In this document: positions 56,780-64,000 of the stretch, one piece after another
How positions within the stretch are numbered: position 1 is the stretch's first letter
Layout: the number at the start of each line of letters is the position of its first letter
Origin: Meghimatium bilineatum
Taxonomy: Eukaryota > Mollusca > Gastropoda > Stylommatophora > Philomycidae
Assembly (NCBI GenBank): GCA_034231615.1
Contig: CM067317.1
Location: 51,294,282 to 51,358,281 of the forward strand
Length of the DNA stretch: 64,000 bases
Direction: 5' to 3'
Program-made: the position numbers and the translations under genes
Notes under the pieces: model-generated
The model's input: only the letters and a program-made list of their open reading frames with translations
Databases searched by the model: none
What the model was told of the DNA's origin: nothing

Positions 56780-59700
56780 AGAGGGCACATGTATCATGAT
56801 TGTAAATGTGTATGCCTGCAACACGAGCATTGATCTTCAGGGTTGGAAGATCCTAGGGGAGATAATGGAACAGGAAAAGCAGATCCTCTTCTGTGGTGAC
56901 TTCAATGCGAAAGGTACATCAAGGGGCAATAGTGCTTCGAACAAACAGGGAAGAGAACGTGATGAGGCCCTGACAGATACGGACCTGGTGTGCCTTAACG
57001 ATGGCCGTATAACAAGGATGGCAAGCAGGGATGGTGATAATGATAGCGCTATCGACCTGGCATTGGTGTCATCAGCTTCTGTGGCTATCTGCAAATGGGC
57101 AGTGCTGGGCATCATGGCAGTGACCACCTCCCATGTGTTGTTCTCTTAAAAAATGACAAAGGTAAGCAGATAAAGGTAAGATCCTTTAAGTATCATCGCA
57201 GAGCAGTGGATGTTGTGAGCAGAATTCGACAAGACAAAAGTAAGGCTCAAGTAGTGGGAAATCAGGTAAGGGATAGCCCCCCCCCCCCCCCCTGGTGGAA
57301 CGAAGAGCTTCAAAGGGCATGGAGCGAGAAACGGAAAGCAGTATCAATATGGCAAAGAGCAAGGAAACGTGTTGCGGCTCAGTCCATGGAAGTCGCACAA
57401 TGGAAACGGAAGAAAGATATCTTAGTCCAAACATTCAAAGATATTGCAAAGTCAGCAAAGGTGTCAAAATGGGAGGAATTTTGCAAAGAGATCACACGCG
57501 AAAAGTCACTAAAATTGTTCTGGCGGTTACACAAGTCCATGAATGGTCTGACAAGACGCGTGACTATTGCCGATTTCCAGAGCGACGATACCGTCTGGCA
57601 GAAGACGGACGAGACAAAAGGTGTGGCGTTGCTGGCACACTACACCGCACACATTGGTCAGAGAAATGTGGAGGCATATCAAGAAATAAGGAAAACGATC
57701 ACAGACATGTGTAAGAATTTGAGAATGGAAAACCATATGCTAATCATAGTTGAAGAAATCAGGAAGGCACTGAAAAGTACAAAAAAACACAGCACCAGGG
57801 CCAGATGGCATTAGATACGATGACATTAGTCGAAGAACGGATGAGGAGTTGGGAGAGTTGGCAGGCATGTTAAATAATAGCCTTCTAAAGGGCACAGTGA
57901 AAGACGACTGGTTGCACAGCTATTTAGTTCCACTACCACAACCTGGGAAGGACCACACCAGGATACAAGGCTACATAATAATAACAATGCAGAATACGAT
58001 TGGCAAGCTTTTAGAAAAAAATTGTGGCCTGGAAGGTATCCTGTTATCTTGAAAGAAATAAGTGTTTGCCACCATTGTTAGGAGGATATCGTCCATGAAA
58101 GAAGATATATCAGAATGCAGCAATGTTTGCGCAGGATGTTTTTGAGGGGTTCGATTCGCGCATGGAGACATGTGCGGTCGCAATAGACCTTGAGGATGTG
58201 TACAATAGGGTGTCCTTCGATATCTTGATGCACCAGCTGTTAAATCTTGCAGTTAATCTTTGCGTCGTGCGTTGGGTTGGCGCCGCCCTGATACACAGGA
58301 TTGTAGTTCTTAAGTGTGGTAACTGGATATCTGCACCAACGGTTATTAGCCCTGGTCTGCCACAGGGATCGACTCTATCTCCTGTACTTTTCAATGTATA
58401 CACAGTACATATCGCTGGCAATCAAATCACAGGTGTTGGCAGAAAGATGTCATATGCCGATGATATTCTGGTGTATAGACAGGGCAGAAATCGAGAAGAG
58501 TTCGACGTGGAACTACAAAAGGAGCTGGACAGACTGACAAATTGGTGTCGAGATACGGGATCAGTGGTTAATCCGTCTAAGGCATTCGTAACGTGGTTTT
58601 CCTTGAACAATCACATGGTAAAGACACCCATGCCACAAGTTTCGTTGTCCGGGAAAAGTTTAGAAAGAACTAGCACAATGAGATATCTGGGTGTGTTTTT
58701 TGACAGAAGTCTGAGTTTCAGGGATCATGTTGACCACATTATCATAAGGGCAGGCAAAGGCTTAGCAGCAATGAAGGTTATGGCTACTGCGCAGTGTGAG
58801 CAAAGATTGTTATTTCTTTTGTACCAGGGTTTGGTTGTGGCTGTGGTGGAATATGCACTGGCAATTCTGACTCTTAGCCAAGCTCAGATCGAAAGACTGG
58901 ATAGAGTCCAGAATGCAGCAATGCGTATCATTCTGGGATGCACAAGAGACACATCGACAAGAGTTATGCGATACCAACTTGACTGCCCAACAGCAGACTC
59001 AAGAGAGGAAGGTCGTGGATGGGACTTGCTTAAGATGTCATACAAAGCGTGTGCAGATTACAGGATGTGGCAGCAGATGCAGAATGGATAAGTCTACCCA
59101 CACATTTCGAAGCTTGTTTGAGAGTAGTAATATCACTTAGCAGGGAATGCAGAGAATGGTGTCCCACAGCTGTGGAGAAAGAAGTGCAGGATTTAAACTC
59201 CTTATATCCACCGAGCCGCTAATATCTTTATTTGTAGGAACCACTATGCCAAAAGCCGCTTAAATCTACATTTTTATATGAATTTACTATTATGAATTAT
59301 AAACATTACGACGACCGTAAAATCAAACGAACAGTCATTATTTGCGGTACTTTCGATCAAGAATAGGTCTATCTTGGGAAGCGTGGCGAAAGTCGGAGAC
59401 ATTTGGATAAATTTGAGCTCTAATTTTATATAAACTAGTGTGTTTACATTTTAATTTTGTGTAACTTATTGCTACTTGCATTTGAAGTAATGAAATCTAG
59501 ACATCATCTATGTTTTTAATCTAGCTATGCTTTGCAAATGTTCTAAAATACGTTAGGTAATAATTTCATCATTAACGTCGTTGATGATTGTAGGCCTAAT
59601 ATTGAATTATAATTATTATTACGATCTGACTTTGATGGAAGTTCTGATTTATATTTCAGTTTTTATGAAGCTCAGGAGGAGCGTTTCCAATGCAATATAT

Positions 59701-61012
59701 ATTGCTTTGCCCCTTATCTATATTCAAAAACATTATTTTAGTAGTATCATATACGAATGTGAATATTCAGAACATTATCTAAGGCATAATGATTTGTATT
59801 ATGCATATAAGGATTAAATAATAAGTCATAGGCACTAAAATGTAGACCTAATCATTAGAAAATTCTGTGAAAAATGTGTATTTTGTATACATTTGTTGAC
59901 TTCAAGACAATGTGACATTTATAAGTAATTCTGTATATATAAATACTTGTATGCAGTACAAAATGGTTCAGGATACATGTAGGTGTGTTTTATTTCACAA
60001 TAAATGGATTATGATTAGTTTTCTGGGATACAAGCTTGGGTATGTACAAATTTATATTGTTATTTCCCCATATTTTCTTGTTTTTTTATTAATTAAATTT
60101 TATATACCTAATACAATATTGCAAATAAGCACACACTAAACATAATATAATTTCTGAATATTTTGATGTCAGAATTGATAATGTGAATAGAATGGTGATG
60201 GAGAAATTGTAAAAATACAAATACTACCATCAATTACTAAAAATATTCTAAAATGTGCTCCGGCATAGGAAGACAACCTGACTGTAGCTAACGAGACACA
60301 GAGTTATATAAAATCAGTGAGAATACCAAAGAAGGGGATGCGATTATATACACTGATGGATCTGTAATTAGGCATGTTCTCAGTGCGTGTGCCTTTACAG
60401 CTCAGTGCGCAGGTAAAACGATCAAGGAGGAAAGTGGTGCCTTTGCGGTCACTACGAGTAGTATGACCATGGAAACTATGGCGGTGACCAAGGCATTTGA
60501 GTGGCTACGCAGACAGAAGGTAACACAGGTCTGCATCTTGAATGACTCTTTGAGTATGATTAAGTAGGTACAAGTGGGTCTCGTTCGCGAACAGTGGATT
60601 GAGGCCTTGAGAAAGGCGAGCTTTAAAGTGGTTACAATCATTTTCTTGCCGGGTCATGTGGGCGTTCGAGGCAATGAAAGAGCGGATCAACTGGCATCGT
60701 GCGCGATTGTGGCACAGGGCGATGGGGCAATGGATCTTGCTGACGTTTTGAACTCCTTAAGAGAAATAACACGCGAGACTGTGACTAATGTGGATGATGA
60801 TTCCTTTTCAATGGCTAGGATTAAAGATTAGGGATTGAAATGCGGTGTTCCTAGAAGTGAACATTTTGGAGGGCGCAGAAGAATGATGGTCAACCAGCAT
60901 AGGACTGGTACTGTCAGCAGAAGTGTGATCTCAAAGAGAGATCGGAGCAACTATGGATGTGTCCCGTTTGCAGTGATGATGATCCGACGACTAACTAACT
61001 AACTAACTAACT
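56780..61012 (+). pseudogene. LINE-C, best preserved copy: endonuclease, RT and RNase H
   Basis: Endonuclease frame 56796-57149: FCGDFNAKGTSRGNSASNKQ and SAIDLALVSSAS. A frameshift passes to 57095-57814, with GHHGSDHLPC completing the endonuclease, then PPPPPWWNEELQRAW. RT: LHSYLVPLPQPGKDHTRI (57910); a 323-codon frame 58123-59091 with CAVAIDLEDVYNRVS, GLPQGSTLSPVLFNVY and MSYADDILVYRQ (both Asp intact) and the thumb TMRYLGVFFDRSLSFRDHVD. RNase H restarts at 60317 after a 1.1 kb foreign block: YTDGSVIRHV, PGHVGVRGNERADQLAS. It ends in ACTAACTAACTAACT at 60988-61012. A few stops and frameshifts separate the parts. Confidence 0.88.
59195..60316. mobile_element. Unclassified 1.1 kb AT-rich insert inside LINE-C
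   Basis: Comparison with 26.70-26.85 kb shows that GAAGTGCAGG...TTT and CAGTGAGAATA should be adjacent; here they are 1.1 kb apart. The insert has frames of 75-78 codons without motifs, no obvious inverted repeats and no clear target duplication. It is either a non-autonomous element or filler from a rearrangement. Confidence 0.6.
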
Positions 61013-61079
61013 ATGTATCTTGTCAACGTGTAGTAAATAAGCAAGTTGTAGGTTTTTGTTTCTTGATTAGGAACAAGCG

Positions 61080-63083
61080 TAACAGCCTTGGGGGAATTCC
61101 CATATATGCTCTACATGCCGTTCCATCAGCCATCTAAAAGTGTATAAGCTCAGTTTCCCAGTCAGTTTCTCTAATCAATTCAATCATGTCCCTTCTTATT
61201 TCGGTGTCGTTCACCAAGGCTTTACCAGCCAACACGTCGGCTCTTTCGTTTCCCCTGACCCCAGCATGACCTGGACAGTAGATCCATGTAATGCTGTGAG
61301 AATTGTTGATGAGAGTGACCCATTCAGTTCTGATCGCACCTGTTTCTATCTTGCGGGCATACTTTGAAAATTCGATAGAATCACTGAGTCTGTTGGTGGT
61401 TGCGTCGCCAGCCAAGTGAGAGCAGCTGTCACCTCTTCTATTTCCATTCTCATACTCGATGTCGTAGTGGGGTTACCAGCTGACTTCTCAGATAATTTCT
61501 TGCCATTTTGGTAGGACACGCAACCCCAACCATACCTGTTTGTTTCTTGAGTTACTGTGCCGTTTGTGTAAATGATCGTATCGTGTGGTTTTGAGTGCTG
61601 CAGTATGAGTTATTGGATCATTCCCTCTGTTCTTTTGGCAGCCCAGTATCGACACTCTCTTCCCGTCTGTATCACAACTGTTGTCAATAACTTTCTCTCT
61701 TTGCCAAATGTCACCCATTTACAGACTTCCCACTTTCTCCAGCTCACATACACTGAGTAGTGTATCTTTTGATTCTGCCATCTAGGACCTTCCTCTTTTG
61801 AGAAATGTCTTCCTTTTGTGTTGCCTAGAGAGCGGTGTAGTAGCTGATAATCATTATTAGCGCCTTGTAGTATTCTTTAACCTGAGCTATTTTATATCTT
61901 GTTTTGATACTCGGTAGGTCTAGGAGAAACCTCATTGTCACGATAAGTGTATCTCTTGTGCATCCTAAGACTGCATTCAATGCCTCGTTTTGAATTATTT
62001 CCAATCTATCAACCTGTGTTTGCGACAGTGTCAGTAAACCTAAACCATAGTCCAACACAGATAATACCACTACCTGCATCATCTGAAAAAGGGTTTGTTG
62101 CGGCATCTCTGCAGATGCCATGATTTTGACTGCACTGACATGAGGAGGGGCTTTCTGAATGATATTGTCCACATATTTCGAGAAAGATAGACTTCTATCA
62201 AACGTGATGCCTAGATATTTAATAGTCTGTTCCCTGTCAATGTTGATGCCCATGCAGGTGGCTGCTGGTAATGTGTCTGTGACTATGTTGTTGTTCAGTG
62301 AGAACCAGACAATGTTTGCTTTGGTTGGGTTGATTACTGCCTTCTAGTTAGTGCACTAGAACGACAAAATGTTCTAGATTACTATGGACGCCATCAATCA
62401 TGTCTCTTCTGTTTCTTCCGTGCTTGTACAGCAATAGGTCGTCCGGATATGTTAGTATCCTGCCGGAGCTAGCATCCTGAAGTTGCGTTATTTCGTATGT
62501 GTAGACGTTAAAGAGTACATGTGATAGTGGCGATCATTTGGCAATTCCGGTGCTATAGTTCTGGACATCAACACCATTTCTTTCCATCGAATTATCCACA
62601 AGTTAATGCTGAGTTCGCTTAGCAGATGTATTAGCTGGACAAAGCTGATTCTGTTGTAAGTTTCTTCTAGGACAACCGTGGCGACCACTCTTTCCTCCTC
62701 TGTCTGACAGTCCTCGTAGGCGAGGATTGCTGCATTTGTGGTCGTGTCTCTCCCCGGTCTGTATGTACCCAGAGTGTCAGGAAGTAGGCCTTAATTCACC
62801 AAATAGAATGTCAGTCTTCTAGTGATTATCCTCTCCAGCATCTTTCTAAGGTGATGATACAATAACTCTTGATGTCAGAGGTGTCTTTGTTTGGCTTTTC
62901 TAGGGGGCGAAGGTAGCTTTGTAGCAACTCTTCTGGTATGTGTCCTGTTTTCAGGCTTGTGTTAAAATCATCAACAATTGTTTTAAGCCGGTCGTCTGCA
63001 ATATCTTTCAGGAGGCTGTAACGTTATTCCGTCGGGTCTTGGTGCACCATCTGATGTTTTCTTTTTGGTCTCTCTTACTGTGT
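61080..63083 (-). pseudogene. LINE-C relative: RT and RNase H
   Basis: On the minus strand, about 63060-62880 reads SDGAPRPDGIT and LQSYLRPLEKPNKDTSDIKS. 62688-62500 reads VATVVLEETYNRISFVQLIH, where the motif A Asp is Glu-like or lost. 62253-61825 is a 142-codon frame with QTIKYLGITFDRSLSFSKYV, LSVLDYGLGLLTLSQTQVDR and LNAVLGCTRDTLIVTMRFLL. RNase H (61720-61134): IIYTNGTVTQETN, with Asp to Asn at the first catalytic site, MRMEIEEVTAALTWL, and then ITWIYCPGHAGVRGNERADV. Its order mirrors the copy at 56.8-61.0 kb, which faces it tail to tail. Confidence 0.85.
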
Positions 63084-63527
63084 CAGGATTAACACAGATA
63101 AGTGCATCACTACACTCTTTCAATCAATCAATAAACCCGTAACCCTTCAGGTCTGGAAAAAAGTGCTCTTAAAGAAATTGCGAAATTGCAGAGTTAGCTC
63201 AAGAATGTACAAATGGGTAAAAGCATACCTGCATAATAGAAGAGCCAGGGTACAATTAGATGGTTGCAAGAGCAAGAAAGTCCGACTGCGTCATGGAGTC
63301 TCCCAGGGAGGATTCCTGTCACCCACACTTTTCTTGATTTACATCAATGACTTAGTTGCTGAACTACCACACGGTATCAAAGTGGCAATGTATGCTGACG
63401 ACCTGGTGATATGGTGCATGCGACAGTGGCCACTAAACAAATACAAAGAGATATCGATGCCCTAACCTTATGGGCAAATAAATGGTGCGTCAGGATTAAC
63501 ACAGATAAGTGCATCACTATACTCTTT
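63084..63527 (+). pseudogene. LINE-A RT fragment with the LINE-B junction at both ends
   Basis: The + strand 63163-63465 reads LKKLRNCRVSSRMYKWVKAY, VRLRHGVSQGGFLSPTLF and KVAMYADDLVIW, with both catalytic Asp present. A frameshift leads to LTLWANKWCVRINTDKCIT and then the LINE-B tail. Ahead of it, 63084-63152 carries the same RINTDKCIT stretch and the first 30 bases of the LINE-B tail. This looks like a duplicated junction. Confidence 0.8.
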
Positions 63528-64000
63528 CACTTAATAAATAAACCCTTACCCTTCAGAGTCGTAGGGGTACCACACTGGACGCTTCAGCACACAGAGTCCT
63601 CTAGCGAATTCTATCCTCAGCGATGCAGATGAGTGTGGAAAAATCTTGCCCTGTTTTTTCCTTGATGCTGTCTGTCCATGCCTTTATTTGTCCTCCTCTG
63701 CTTCTTCCACCCTCGACAGTTTTTGATAAGGAATCGTGCCTACATACATGCCGGAACCATGCTAGTTTTCGTCGATTCACTATTGAAAACAATAGTTCCT
63801 GAACATCTGCACACATCTCTACTTTATGTTTTACGTACACATTGGTCTTATGTTCCCTATAGGAAATTCGTAGAATTCGTCTGTAGCATTTGTACTCGAA
63901 AGCATGTAATCTTCTCTCCATGTCCGCAGTAGGTGTCCAACTCTCACAACCATACAACACAACAGAAAGCACCAGCGACTTATACAGTTTGATTTTCACT
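63528..64000 (-). pseudogene. LINE-B C-terminal end, continues past the window
   Basis: The minus strand reads VKIKLYKSLVLSVVLYGCES, WTPTADMERRLHAFEYKCYR, RILRISYREHKTNVYVKHKV, then VNRRKLAWFRHVCRHDSLSK and GGRSRGGQIKAWTDSIKEKT. The end (RIRW...) and the tail (GGGTAAGGGTTTATTTATT) match the copy at 21.5-21.99 kb. The upstream RT part would lie beyond 64000. Confidence 0.88.

Overview
This window is AT-rich genomic DNA from an animal, most likely an invertebrate. It holds one split host gene with GT-AG introns, and most of the rest is recognisable transposon debris: non-LTR retrotransposons (LINEs), SINEs, Tc1, piggyBac and hAT remnants, a Polinton remnant and many microsatellites. I see no operons and no bacterial genes. 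The sequence alone does not let me name the species.

The host gene is on the + strand (3178-48669). It has seven coding exons that join in frame to 614 codons of a sodium:solute symporter of the SLC5 family, closest in motif pattern to the SMVT/SMCT (multivitamin/monocarboxylate) branch. All six splice junctions fit the family's reading frame and conserved blocks. Coding sequence is about 1.8 kb of a 45.5 kb gene; the introns (about 2.0, 5.9, 2.9, 15.5, 8.7 and 8.7 kb) are filled with transposons.

Layout. 1-716: 3' end of a LINE. 2366-2570: hAT-type MITE with a target duplication. 3178-5606: exons 1-2. Intron 2 carries a LINE-C remnant, a Tc1 transposase remnant and a nearly whole LINE-D copy. 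Exons 3 (11.5 kb) and 4 (14.5 kb) are separated by a LINE tail, a 377-bp compound microsatellite and a tRNA-like SINE. Intron 4 holds an internally deleted piggyBac element, a LINE-A copy (19.2-24.65 kb) cut by two other LINEs, a three-level nest of LINEs (24.97-27.8 kb) and a SINE inside a LINE. Exon 5 is at 30.2 kb. Intron 5 holds LINE pieces and a decayed Polinton (ATPase and integrase). Exon 6 is at 39.1 kb. Intron 6 holds a 185-bp inverted repeat around a long TA tract and more LINEs. Exon 7 is at 47.9 kb. The region from 48.7 kb to the end is almost wholly LINEs and SINEs.

Informal LINE names used here. LINE-A: endonuclease, RT, RNase H and a C-terminal Cys/His motif. LINE-B: RT and a C-terminal domain, with a GATT-repeat tail. 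LINE-C: endonuclease, RT and RNase H, with ACTA or AATCAAG-type tails. LINE-D and other APE-type LINEs have no RNase H that I can see. All copies are broken by stops, frameshifts or deletions.

The most interesting structure is the set of nested insertions whose target duplications can be read directly, and one LINE-A/LINE-B junction that occurs at the same position at two loci about 42 kb apart. I found no undescribed enzymatic or defence system.
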